Shown here in pieces: positions 16,910 through 26,506 of a stretch of 64,000 nucleotides of DNA; the first letter of the stretch is position 1; the number at the start of each line of letters is the position of its first letter. The notes below the pieces were generated by a model. It worked only from the letters and a program-made list of their open reading frames with translations. It was not told the origin of the DNA and ran no database searches. The stretch comes from Flavihumibacter fluvii. GTDB taxonomy: Bacteria; Bacteroidota; Bacteroidia; Chitinophagales; Chitinophagaceae. Location: contig NZ_CP092333.1 in NCBI RefSeq assembly GCF_018595675.2, forward strand, positions 3,310,001-3,374,000, in the 5' to 3' direction. Made by a program: the position numbers and the translations under genes.

Positions 16910-18022
16910 TTATTTAGCCAGAATTTTTTTACTGTTGCCGTTATATATCTTTTGCAACGTGCCGGAAGACAATCCAAGTCCATATAGCGGCCAATGGTAG
17001 CCAAAGCGATCATGTTCATAAAAATGTTCGTCATTGGATTCGAGAATCCTGAAAGTTGTCCTGTACATTGACTTTTCATAGCCCATATCGGTTCCATACA
17101 CAATACGGCTGGCATATTTCTCCAGGAAAGCGTGTACAAATTTTGGGATGGGTGCCAATTCCGCGTACCTGGCGGCAATATCGGCGTACAAGTTGGGATA
17201 CAAATCAAAAAGCCGGCCTATCATGCCAAGGTCAGAACAGGTATTGGCCAGGTGGCAGGCGATAAAAGTAGTGGCCGGATTATCCCGTACTGCATTCTCC
17301 AGTGTCTTAACCAACTGGTCGTGGTTAAGGATACCCGGCTTGGACATATCCACTTTCCAGGTAGCTGCATTCATGAGGCCATCGTTCTTTTCATCGGCGG
17401 GCTCATACATCCATGCATCTTCAGCAACATGTATACTGATGGGCATTTTCAGTTCCCCGCATTTACGGATCAGCGCTTTCATCCTGGGGTCATCTATATG
17501 TAAGCCAAAACCACTGGCATTACCCGGGTAAGAATAAAACTCACCCAGCCCTTTATCGCCCAGTTCACCTACTCCACGGGCGCCTTTTTTAAAGCAACGC
17601 ACTAACTCATTAACAGCCCTTTCTTCCCAACCTGGTTTATCGCAATCCCTGAAATCAAAGCCGCACCAGATCTCAAAGCGGTCTTTGTAGCGGGCATACT
17701 TTGTAATTACCGAATCAAATGAAGTGCCTACGGAATAGGAAAGGATAATGGTTTTGGCAATACCCACTTCATCCATATTCCGAACCCACTCATCAAGTGC
17801 TGCATCTGTTGCAGGGTAATCGTGTGAATGGAAATCGACAATAGGAAATTTTGCCTTTTCAATATTTGTAACGGGAATCTTATAAATAGAGACCGGCCTG
17901 TAATCTTTCAGTTTCAGGTCAGATACATCCTGGGCAGTTACAGGAAGCGAAAAACAGCAATTTAACGCGATCAGAAAAGGAAATATTTTAAGGTCCATCC
18001 GGATAGCCATCATCGATAACAT
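16910..18022 (-). CDS. Secreted amidohydrolase family (PF04909-type) metal hydrolase/decarboxylase
   Basis: 370 residues; a hydrophobic signal (LKIFPFLIALNCCFSLPVTAQ) follows one of several possible ATGs (18022, 18013, 18010, 17998). The TIM-barrel metal site is visible as DFHSHD near the N-terminus, SIHVAEDAWMY in the middle, FIACHLAN and GTDMGY near the C-terminus, as in amidohydrolase-2/ACMSD-like proteins that hydrolyse lactones or decarboxylate. It is first in the minus-strand operon with the FAD oxidase, cytochrome and DUF1080 protein, and is divergent from susC. A close paralogue without signal peptide lies at 37907-38992. Confidence 0.87.
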   Translation of the reverse strand: MLSMMAIRMDLKIFPFLIALNCCFSLPVTAQDVSDLKLKDYRPVSIYKIPVTNIEKAKFPIVDFHSHDYPATDAALDEWVRNMDEVGIAKTIILSYSVGTSFDSVITKYARYKDRFEIWCGFDFRDCDKPGWEERAVNELVRCFKKGARGVGELGDKGLGEFYSYPGNASGFGLHIDDPRMKALIRKCGELKMPISIHVAEDAWMYEPADEKNDGLMNAATWKVDMSKPGILNHDQLVKTLENAVRDNPATTFIACHLANTCSDLGMIGRLFDLYPNLYADIAARYAELAPIPKFVHAFLEKYASRIVYGTDMGYEKSMYRTTFRILESNDEHFYEHDRFGYHWPLYGLGLSSGTLQKIYNGNSKKILAK

Positions 18023-18210
18023 GGTATTGTTTTTAGTATAGAGCTTTTAAATATACTCCCTTCCAATGTCATTAATACCAGCAGTATCACTACACAATCG
18101 ATTGCATGAAATAATTAATATAAATTCTTTTGGTTTAACTTACAATTGTGAAATATACCAGGTCCCGTAACTGCGCCTGGTCACTAAAATCAAACCAAAA
18201 CAGTTTTGTT

Positions 18211-21200
18211 ATGAAGGTACGACTGCTTTGTAGGTTGCTGTTGCTATTACTGCTATGCACAGCATTGGATGCCATTACAAACAATGTGTATTCCCAACCT
18301 ACTTCTTCTAAAATTGTTTCTGGCAGGGTGAACGATGAAAATGGCAACGGGCTTGCCGGAGTAAGTGTTATGGTGAAAAACACCACTAACGGAACAACCA
18401 CCGACGAGACCGGGAAATATTCCATTTCAGTATCCGGTAGCGAAGATGTACTGGTGTTCTCCTCCCTGAACTACCAAACCCAGGAGCAAAAGGTTGGTGA
18501 CAGGACGACCATCAACCTGCAAATGGCCGTTGATGTAAAAGGCAAAAGCCTGAATGAGGTCGTAGTAGTTGGTTATGGTACACAACGCAAGGTGGACCTG
18601 ACCGGTGCGGTAGCCTCAGTTGGCAGGAAAGAATTTGTCACAAAACCATTTACCAGTCCGGACCAGATCCTGGGTGGACGAGTTTCTGGTGTCAACATCT
18701 CCAACAGGAGTGGTGACCCGGGTGCACCGATCGATGTCCGCATCAGGGGTGTAGGTACCACTGGAAATAACCAGCCCTTATGGGTAATAGATGGGGTACC
18801 GATTGTTCAAACCACCAACGTTACCGTAAATACGGGATCATCAACTGAAACAAACCCTTTAGCGGGTATCAACGCAAATGATATTGAATCTATAGATGTG
18901 TTGAAAGATGCTTCTGCATCGGCCATTTATGGTGCCCGTGCGGCAAATGGGGTAATCATTGTTACGACACGCCGGGGAAAAGAGGGCCGTACTACCTTAA
19001 CCTATGATGGCTATATAGGCAATTCATATGTTCCGGAGAGCCGGCGGTTTGACATGCTGGGTGTAAGCGATTATATCGCATTGCAGGGTGAATTAAACAG
19101 GGATTTGTCTGCCTATTCCAGCAAACCATATGTGGACTGGCAGGATGCGATTTTCCAGAACGGACCGGTTACCAGCCATAACCTTTCTGTGAGTGGTGGT
19201 TCCCAAAAAGCAACCTTCATGGTTTCAGGTGGCTACCAGCACAATACCGGTGTTGAGCGTGCACAGGAGTTTAAGCGTTTATCCCTGAAAGTGAACTCCG
19301 ACATTAATGTAGGCAAGTATTTCAGGTTCGGAGAATCTGTGCTCATCAGTTCAGTTGATCGCAGTACCCAATCTGAAAGTGGCTTATTTGCCGCCTATAA
19401 CGGTTCTCTGAACGCTCCATATTATGAAATCTATGATAAGGACGGTCCTTTGGGCTATAATATAGAAACAGATGAAACCCGTGGACCTGGTGCTACCGGT
19501 ACCAACTACGTATGGCGCACAGATACCAGGGTGAATGATACCTGGGTGAACAGTAAAAAAATGCTCGGATCCGTATATGGTGAAGTTGAACCCATCAAAG
19601 GATTAAAGTATAAGTTAACTGTTGGTGTTGATTATAATGTTGGCGATGGTTATTTTTTCCAGGAAGAAGCTGATTTTGGAAATGAGCAAAGAAGATCTTT
19701 GCTGGTGCAGGAAAGGCCACTTGAATTAACAACAAACCTTACCCAAACCCTTACTTACCGAAAAGCATTTGGCAAGAGCGACCTGACTGCTTTGGTAGGA
19801 TACGAATCCACTAGTTTTGAGTTCAATAAAATGCGGATACAAGGTTCAGGCCTGTTCAATTCGGCCGTACAATTGCCTTCCGTTGCAGCAACCGTCGCCT
19901 CTGCAAATGAAGCCGACCATTGGGCAATACAGGGTTTACTGGCCCGGGTGTTTTATTCCTTTGACAATAAATACCTGTTTACGTTCAATATTCGCCGGGA
20001 TGAAAGCTCCCGCTTTTCTGAGGCTAACCGTTCTGGTATTTTCCCGTCATTTTCCCTCGGCTGGAGGGTGAGTGATGAAGGATTCATGAAGAACCAGAAC
20101 CTGTTCAGTGACTTGAAATTAAGGGCTAGCTGGGGTGAAACGGGTAACCAGTTTACCGGGCAGAATTTCTCTTACCTGCCATCACTGGCCACCACCATAT
20201 TTTATGTAATAGGTGCCGGCCAGACCGTGGTACGCGGACCAGCACCGATTTTCTTTGCCAATAGCGACCTGAAATGGGAACGCAGTGCACAAACGGATAT
20301 TGGTTTTGATGCGACCATGTTTGATGGAAAAGTCGATGTCACTTTTGACTATTTCAATAAGGTGACCAATGATGTATTACTAAGTTTGCCAATTCCGTAT
20401 ACATCCGGTTACTTCCTGCCTGCAGATGCCAACCTGGGTAAAATCCAAAATACTGGTATTGAATTATCAGCAAACTACAGGGGTAAATCCGGCGACTTCA
20501 GGTATAGCATCGGGGGAAATATTACTACAGTTAAAAACGAAGTATTGTCTTTGGGGGATATCCCGGAGATCATTACAGGAACTGGCGGTGCATCTACACA
20601 CCGTACCACTGTTGGGGAGCCTTTGGCTTATTTCTATGGCTATAAGACAGATGGTATCTACCAAAATGAGGCCGAAGCTGCAGCCGCATTGCCGGATGCC
20701 TTCTCATCAGGACCACAACCAGGAGATATTCGTTTTGTTGATGTAAACGGTGATAAAAAAGTAGATGCTTCAGACCGGACCAAGATTGGAAATTCAATGC
20801 CTACTTTTTATTATGGATTTAATATATCCTTTGCCTGGAAGAGCTGGGACTTTGGCATGTTTATCCAGGGTGTTAGTGGTATGCAAATTTATAATGGTGC
20901 CCGCCAGGCGATGGAAGGCATGAACAATGGCAATAACCAGTTAACCACGGTATTGGGTCGCTGGGATGGTGAAGGATCAAGCAATACAATGCCCCGGGCA
21001 ACGAACGAAGATCCAAACGGAAATAACCGGTATTCAGACCGCTGGATAGAAAGTGGCAATTTTGCCAGGATAAAAAATATCCAGCTGGGTTATACCCTTC
21101 CATCTGAAAAATTGAATAAAGCAACCCGATCCTTAATTTCCGGATCAAGGCTGTATTTTGGCATCAATAACCTGGCAACATTCACAAATTATAAAGGATA

Positions 21201-21324
21201 TGATCCTGAAGTAACACGGGCATTCAGCTTCCAGAAAGGTGAATTCCCGCTGGCTAACGGACAGGATTCCGGTGGATCACCGCAACCCACTTTTATACAG
21301 TTTGGATGGTCAGTTTCATTTTAA
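18211..21324 (+). CDS. SusC/RagA-type TonB-linked outer-membrane transporter
   Basis: 1037 residues from ATG 18211, chosen because the hydrophobic signal (RLLCRLLLLLLLC) begins here; an upstream start at 18148 would add an unlikely leader. A carboxypeptidase-D-like domain (about 30-110, SGRVNDENGNGLAGVSVMVK) precedes the SusC box NEVVVVGYGTQRK, the plug (ISNRSGDPGAPIDVRIRGVG) and a 22-strand barrel. It imports a large nutrient across the outer membrane with TonB energy. It pairs with susD, 27 nt downstream, and the pair is followed by lipoproteins rather than glycosidases, so the substrate is not a clear polysaccharide. Confidence 0.96.
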   Translation: MKVRLLCRLLLLLLLCTALDAITNNVYSQPTSSKIVSGRVNDENGNGLAGVSVMVKNTTNGTTTDETGKYSISVSGSEDVLVFSSLNYQTQEQKVGDRTTINLQMAVDVKGKSLNEVVVVGYGTQRKVDLTGAVASVGRKEFVTKPFTSPDQILGGRVSGVNISNRSGDPGAPIDVRIRGVGTTGNNQPLWVIDGVPIVQTTNVTVNTGSSTETNPLAGINANDIESIDVLKDASASAIYGARAANGVIIVTTRRGKEGRTTLTYDGYIGNSYVPESRRFDMLGVSDYIALQGELNRDLSAYSSKPYVDWQDAIFQNGPVTSHNLSVSGGSQKATFMVSGGYQHNTGVERAQEFKRLSLKVNSDINVGKYFRFGESVLISSVDRSTQSESGLFAAYNGSLNAPYYEIYDKDGPLGYNIETDETRGPGATGTNYVWRTDTRVNDTWVNSKKMLGSVYGEVEPIKGLKYKLTVGVDYNVGDGYFFQEEADFGNEQRRSLLVQERPLELTTNLTQTLTYRKAFGKSDLTALVGYESTSFEFNKMRIQGSGLFNSAVQLPSVAATVASANEADHWAIQGLLARVFYSFDNKYLFTFNIRRDESSRFSEANRSGIFPSFSLGWRVSDEGFMKNQNLFSDLKLRASWGETGNQFTGQNFSYLPSLATTIFYVIGAGQTVVRGPAPIFFANSDLKWERSAQTDIGFDATMFDGKVDVTFDYFNKVTNDVLLSLPIPYTSGYFLPADANLGKIQNTGIELSANYRGKSGDFRYSIGGNITTVKNEVLSLGDIPEIITGTGGASTHRTTVGEPLAYFYGYKTDGIYQNEAEAAAALPDAFSSGPQPGDIRFVDVNGDKKVDASDRTKIGNSMPTFYYGFNISFAWKSWDFGMFIQGVSGMQIYNGARQAMEGMNNGNNQLTTVLGRWDGEGSSNTMPRATNEDPNGNNRYSDRWIESGNFARIKNIQLGYTLPSEKLNKATRSLISGSRLYFGINNLATFTNYKGYDPEVTRAFSFQKGEFPLANGQDSGGSPQPTFIQFGWSVSF

Positions 21325-21351
21325 TTGATTTATCACACAAGCATACAGCAT

Positions 21352-22893
21352 ATGAAAAAGACATTCTATATAAAAGGTTTAGTCCTGGCGATCATTGCAG
21401 TAATCATTACTGTGCAGGCCTGTACAAAACTTGACCTGCAACCGCTTGACAGGGTGACGACGGACACGTATTATAAGACCCCAGAGGATTTTGACGGAGC
21501 TATGTTTGCCGCCTACTCCTCTATCCAGGATTTCTGGGGAACCAGTACAGAAACTATCGGCGAATTTGGTGAGTATTGGAAATTAACCATGGCAGTTACT
21601 GACGATGTGGAGGCCGATGTTTTAAGGGCCGATGCTGCCGCACTTGACCTGGACCGGCTATTGATCAGGGCATCAGACAAACCATATGCAGCCCTGTATA
21701 CACAAATTTATGAAGGCATATTAAGGGCCAACCTGGTCATTGAAAATGCCGATAAAGAGAACGAACTCACTGCTGAACAAAAAACCCAGTTTATTGCTGA
21801 AGCAAAATTCCTGCGGGCATTCTTCCATTTTCATGCTTACCAGGTTTGGGGAACACCACCCATAGTTCTTGAAGTGAAAAAAGACCTGAACGACCTGGCT
21901 GTTGGTAATTCCACAAAAGATGAAATCCTGGCTGCTGTACTTTCTGATTTCCAGGATGCATATGCAGGGCTTCCCGACGAATGGGATGATGCCAACCTCG
22001 GACGCGCTACAAAATGGGCTGCTAAAGCGTTTGAAGGAAAAGTAAACGTTTGGAAAGAAGACTGGCCGGCTGCTATCACCGCTTTCGAAGCGGTAAGAAC
22101 AGCCAATAAATACGCACTATTGCCTTCATACGAAGACGCATTCGATTTCCAAAAAGAAAATAGTTCAGAATCGATTTTTGAAATTCAGTTTGGCGGACCA
22201 TTCAGTGATGATAACCTCTGGGTTTTTGATGACACGCACTCTGAAGCTTTCAAAGCCTCCCAGGGAACTTCCAGGGTTTGGTATTGGGATCCGGGTGGTG
22301 ATGCCCCGGGTGGCCACATGGGCTTCTATTCCCCTTCGCAAAACCTGGTTGATGAATATGAGGAAGGTGACCCACGCCTTGAAGCCAGTGTTTATAAAGC
22401 CGGCGATACCTATTACACAATTGACGGAAGCAATATTGCTACCTTGCCTTATGACCCGGCCTGGGCCAGCAATGGCATGTCCATTGAAAAATATGGCGGT
22501 GTCAGGAATGCCAAAACTGCCAACTATTCACCCAATGGCCAGGCCGCTTTCAATAATGAGCGCTGGTACAGGTATGCTGAAATGTTGTTATTGTATGCAG
22601 AAGCACTCATTCGTAGCGGTAACGCCGCTGAAGGAATGGCTGTCATTAATAATGAAGTACGTGCACGGGTTGGCATGGGACAGTCACCAATTGCTGATCC
22701 TTTGAAAGCATTGCAGCATGAGAAACGCGTTGAAATGGCTTTTGAACCACATCGCTGGTTTGATATCGTTCGCTGGGGGCTTGGACCAGAGATCTTTGGT
22801 ACCAAATGGGATCCCAAATTCGTAGTATTCCCTTTCCCGCAATCAGAAATAGATCGCAGTGGCGGCAAACTCATACAAAATACCGGATATTAA
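21352..22893 (+). CDS. SusD/RagB-type surface lipoprotein
   Basis: 513 residues from ATG 21352 with lipobox VQAC (Cys24). SusD features: LDLQPLDRVTTDTYYKTPEDF near the N-terminus, TPR-like helices with AEAKFLRAFFHFHAYQVWG, and the C-terminal RWYRYAEMLLLYAEALIRSG and EKRVEMAFEPHRWFDIVRWG. It forms the lid of the SusC transporter on the cell surface. A strong terminator follows, so susCD can be expressed apart from the downstream FG-GAP genes. Confidence 0.95.
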   Translation: MKKTFYIKGLVLAIIAVIITVQACTKLDLQPLDRVTTDTYYKTPEDFDGAMFAAYSSIQDFWGTSTETIGEFGEYWKLTMAVTDDVEADVLRADAAALDLDRLLIRASDKPYAALYTQIYEGILRANLVIENADKENELTAEQKTQFIAEAKFLRAFFHFHAYQVWGTPPIVLEVKKDLNDLAVGNSTKDEILAAVLSDFQDAYAGLPDEWDDANLGRATKWAAKAFEGKVNVWKEDWPAAITAFEAVRTANKYALLPSYEDAFDFQKENSSESIFEIQFGGPFSDDNLWVFDDTHSEAFKASQGTSRVWYWDPGGDAPGGHMGFYSPSQNLVDEYEEGDPRLEASVYKAGDTYYTIDGSNIATLPYDPAWASNGMSIEKYGGVRNAKTANYSPNGQAAFNNERWYRYAEMLLLYAEALIRSGNAAEGMAVINNEVRARVGMGQSPIADPLKALQHEKRVEMAFEPHRWFDIVRWGLGPEIFGTKWDPKFVVFPFPQSEIDRSGGKLIQNTGY

Positions 22894-22917
22894 AATTTAT
22901 CATTAGTAGCATCTCCT

Positions 22918-22946
22918 AAGGGTGGGTATTATTCCCACCCTTTTTT
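22918..22946 (+). terminator. Intrinsic terminator after susD
   Basis: GGGTGGG (22920-22926), 7-nt loop, CCCACCC (22934-22940), then six T. It is a textbook rho-independent terminator 25 nt after the susD stop. Confidence 0.9.
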
Positions 22947-22999
22947 ATTAAACTCAGCCAAAAAACATATATTTCCTGTACCATCTAAGTTCCCTTTGT

Positions 23000-25900
23000 A
23001 TGCCGAGAAAATGTATGTCTTTCTCCCTGTTGTCCGCACTGCTTTTTTTATGTATCAGCATGTATAGTTGCACCCAAGATAAAAAACAGGCGATCTTCAG
23101 GAAACTTTCCGCTTCTGCCAGTGGCATCTATTTCAAAAATCAGTTAACCTACTCCGACAGCCTTACTGTACTCGACTTTGAATATATGTTCAATGGAGCC
23201 GGGGTTGCATTAATAGACGTGAACAATGATGGGCTTCAGGATATTTTTTTCAGCGGCAATATGGTTTCTTCCAGGTTATACCTCAATAAAGGCCAGTTAA
23301 AGTTTGAAGACATTACTGAAAAAGCCGGGTTAACCACCACGGGCTGGGCATATGGGGCTGCCGTTGTGGATATCAACCAGGATGGCTATTCCGATATCTA
23401 CCTGTGCAAAGCAGGGTACCGCAAAACGCCTCCCGACCAGATGCAAAACCAGTTCTTCATCAATAATGGCAACAACACGTTTACGGATAAAGCTGCGGAA
23501 ATGGGCCTGAATTCCAATGGGTATGATGTTCATGCTGCTTTCTTTGATTATGATAAAGATGGAGACCTCGATATGTATTTGCTCCGTAATGCTTTTGTGA
23601 ATTATAACCGCAATACTGCCAGGTCAAAGATCTCCGACGGGGCAGCTGCATCCACTGACAAATTATTCCGAAATGACAGTGGCCTGCATTTTACCGACGT
23701 TTCCGCAACTGCCGGCATTAAGATCGAAGGATTTGGATTGGGTGTTGCCATCTGTGACCTCAATAATGATGGCTGGCCCGACGTATATGTATCCAACGAT
23801 TTCCTTACGAATGACCTGGTATGGATCAATAATAAGAATGGCACCTTCACCAATAAAGCGCCAACCCTGTTACGTCATGAAACCTATAACGGCATGGGTA
23901 ACGATGTGGCAGATTATAACAATGATGGACTTGAAGACGTGGTTGTGGTGGACATGCTTCCGCCGGACAATAAAAGGTGGAAGCTCACTATGCGCGGCAA
24001 TACTTATGAAGAATTCCAGAACGCCATGTCCTATGGTTATGAACCGCAGTATGTCAGGAATACCCTGCAATTAAATAATGGTGATGGCAGCTTTAGTGAG
24101 ATCGGGCAATTGGCAGGTGTACATGCCACTGAATGGTCATGGGCCCCGCTCTTCGCCGATTATGACAACGACGGTTACAAAGACCTTTTTATTTCAAATG
24201 GCTACCGCCAGGATATTACCAACCTGGATTTCATAAAATATGGAAAGCGGGCCAATTTTGTCGGGACGCCTGAAGCTAACCGAAAAGAGCGGCTGGACCA
24301 ATTGAAAAATTACCCGGGCATAGAAGTTCATAATTACCTGTTTAAAAATAAACACGACCTCAGTTTTACTGATGCCTCCGAAGAATGGGGAATGACGGAT
24401 CCATCTTATAGCAATGGTGCTGCGTATGCAGACCTTGATAATGATGGCGACCTCGACCTGGTGACCAATAACCTCGACCAGGTTTCAGTGATCTACGAAA
24501 ACAGGCTTGTGCAACTGCACCCTGAAAAAAACTGGCTCCGTATTGCTTTAAAAGGTGCCCCCGGTAACCTGAATGGATTAGGTGCAAAAGTGTGGTTATG
24601 GCAAAATGGACAACAGCAGTTCCAGTATTTTTCACCTTACCGCGGTTACCTGTCAACGGTAGAACCCTACCTTCATTTTGGCATCCTGAAAAATACAGTC
24701 GATAGCCTGAAAATTGAATGGCCTGATGGCAGCACACAATTGATCAGAAATGTAGCACCCGCCCGGTTATTATGGCTTAACCAAAAAGATGCCATCCTGC
24801 AAAAAAAATTACCGGAAGCGAAGGATGAGCCATCCACAATTTTTGGACCCTACCCTTTTGCTATTAAATACCTGCACCAGGAAGACCCTTATGTCGATTT
24901 CAAACTTCAGCCACTCCTGCCTAAAAATTATTCGCATGAAGGTCCGGGACTAGCGGTTGCAGATGTAAATGGCGATGGCCGGGAAGATTTTTTTATTGGT
25001 GCTGCAGCCGGCAATACCCCCACCATTTTTATACAACAAAAAAATGGGGCATTTGAACCCAGGCACATGGCTGATAGCAGCACGAGCGATAATATGGGTG
25101 CCTTGTTCTTTGATGCTGATGGTGATGCTGATGCTGACCTGTATGTGGCCAGCGGGGGCACACTTACCCAAAAAAAATCCGACCCTGTTTACCGGCATCA
25201 TTTTTACCTGAATGATGGCCAGGGTAATTTTATGCGCAATGACCAGGCCCTTCCAAATATCACCAGTTCATCGTCCGGTGTAAGAGGTGCCGACATGGAT
25301 AAAGATGGCGATATTGACCTTTTTGTTGCCGGCAGGATTAATCCGGGTGAATACCCCACCTCGCCACGCAGTTTTTTATTACGGAATGATTCAAAAGCCG
25401 GCCAGGTCCTTTTTACTGACATCAGTACATCAGCAGGAGTTGACCTGTCCAGTGTAGGCATGGTCACCGACGTGCTGTTCACGGATTTCGACAATGACGG
25501 ATGGTCAGACCTGGTCCTGGTTGGGGAATATATGCCGCTGCGTTTTTACAAAAACAACCAGGGTAAGTTTTCGGAAATAACGGCAACTACCGGTCTTACC
25601 CACACGAATGGCTGGTGGAACAGTATTACCGGTGCTGATTTTGATAAGGATGGCGATATAGATTATGTTGCCGGCAACCTTGGACTGAATTCAAGCTATA
25701 CCGCCTCTGCTACTGAACCGATTTGCGTGTATGCAAACGACTATGATAAAGACGGGAAACTGGATCCGGTATTATGCCACTATGTAGATGGTGTTGAACA
25801 GGTATTCCATGCAAGGGATGATATCAACCGGCAGATGACACCATTCCGCGCCAGGTTCAGGACTTACCAGGCCTATGCTGATGTGAAATTTACCGAAGCA

Positions 25901-26506
25901 TTCCGGAAAGATGAAATCGCAAATGCCATGGTATTGAAAGCGGAACGTTTTGCCAGCGCTTATATTGAGAACCTGGGCAATGGAAAATTCAAACTGCATG
26001 ACCTGCCTCTCACTGCACAGTTTGCGCCTGTTTTCGCCATGCAGGCAGATGATTTTGACGGTGATGGAAACCTTGATGTGATGGCTGTGGGAAACTCCTT
26101 TTCAACTGAAGTGCAGACCGGTCGGTACGATGCCCAGGGAACCCTGTTCCTTCAGGGAAATGGGAAAGGTGGTTTTATGCCGCAAAAGAAACAACTCAAT
26201 ATCCAAAGTGATAATAAATCGATCGCAAGGCTCTATACAGCAACCGGCACTTCCATTCTACTGATTGGTTCTAACGCTGATAGCCTGCACACCGTTCGTA
26301 TAAAGAACGACGGCAAGTTCATCGAAGTGCTGCCAAATGAAGCTTACTGCATTTTTACATTGAAAGACGGGAAAACCTATCGGCATGAATTGTATTATGG
26401 ACAATCCTACTTATCGCAATCCTCCCGGAAAATTGCAGTACCCTTAGCGGCAACAGCCGTGCAGGTATTTTCCTTCACCGGGACAAAAAGGGAGATCCGA
26501 TTCTGA
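23000..26506 (+). CDS. Giant FG-GAP/VCBS and ASPIC-UnbV repeat lipoprotein (first of two)
   Basis: 1168-residue lipoprotein (Cys24 in MYSCTQ). About a dozen FG-GAP/VCBS repeats with calcium-loop motifs such as DVNNDGLQDIFF, DYDKDGDLDMYL, DLNNDGWPDVYV, DMDKDGDIDLFV and DFDKDGDIDYVA form two beta-propellers, separated near residues 510-600 by an ASPIC/UnbV domain (LNGLGAKVWLW, YFSPYRGYLSTVEP). It is probably displayed on the outer surface, as other CRTAC-type proteins are. Its stop overlaps the start of a homologous gene (TGATG). Function is unknown; binding of a ligand or scaffold role for the neighbouring SusCD is inference. Confidence 0.9.
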   Translation: MPRKCMSFSLLSALLFLCISMYSCTQDKKQAIFRKLSASASGIYFKNQLTYSDSLTVLDFEYMFNGAGVALIDVNNDGLQDIFFSGNMVSSRLYLNKGQLKFEDITEKAGLTTTGWAYGAAVVDINQDGYSDIYLCKAGYRKTPPDQMQNQFFINNGNNTFTDKAAEMGLNSNGYDVHAAFFDYDKDGDLDMYLLRNAFVNYNRNTARSKISDGAAASTDKLFRNDSGLHFTDVSATAGIKIEGFGLGVAICDLNNDGWPDVYVSNDFLTNDLVWINNKNGTFTNKAPTLLRHETYNGMGNDVADYNNDGLEDVVVVDMLPPDNKRWKLTMRGNTYEEFQNAMSYGYEPQYVRNTLQLNNGDGSFSEIGQLAGVHATEWSWAPLFADYDNDGYKDLFISNGYRQDITNLDFIKYGKRANFVGTPEANRKERLDQLKNYPGIEVHNYLFKNKHDLSFTDASEEWGMTDPSYSNGAAYADLDNDGDLDLVTNNLDQVSVIYENRLVQLHPEKNWLRIALKGAPGNLNGLGAKVWLWQNGQQQFQYFSPYRGYLSTVEPYLHFGILKNTVDSLKIEWPDGSTQLIRNVAPARLLWLNQKDAILQKKLPEAKDEPSTIFGPYPFAIKYLHQEDPYVDFKLQPLLPKNYSHEGPGLAVADVNGDGREDFFIGAAAGNTPTIFIQQKNGAFEPRHMADSSTSDNMGALFFDADGDADADLYVASGGTLTQKKSDPVYRHHFYLNDGQGNFMRNDQALPNITSSSSGVRGADMDKDGDIDLFVAGRINPGEYPTSPRSFLLRNDSKAGQVLFTDISTSAGVDLSSVGMVTDVLFTDFDNDGWSDLVLVGEYMPLRFYKNNQGKFSEITATTGLTHTNGWWNSITGADFDKDGDIDYVAGNLGLNSSYTASATEPICVYANDYDKDGKLDPVLCHYVDGVEQVFHARDDINRQMTPFRARFRTYQAYADVKFTEAFRKDEIANAMVLKAERFASAYIENLGNGKFKLHDLPLTAQFAPVFAMQADDFDGDGNLDVMAVGNSFSTEVQTGRYDAQGTLFLQGNGKGGFMPQKKQLNIQSDNKSIARLYTATGTSILLIGSNADSLHTVRIKNDGKFIEVLPNEAYCIFTLKDGKTYRHELYYGQSYLSQSSRKIAVPLAATAVQVFSFTGTKREIRF

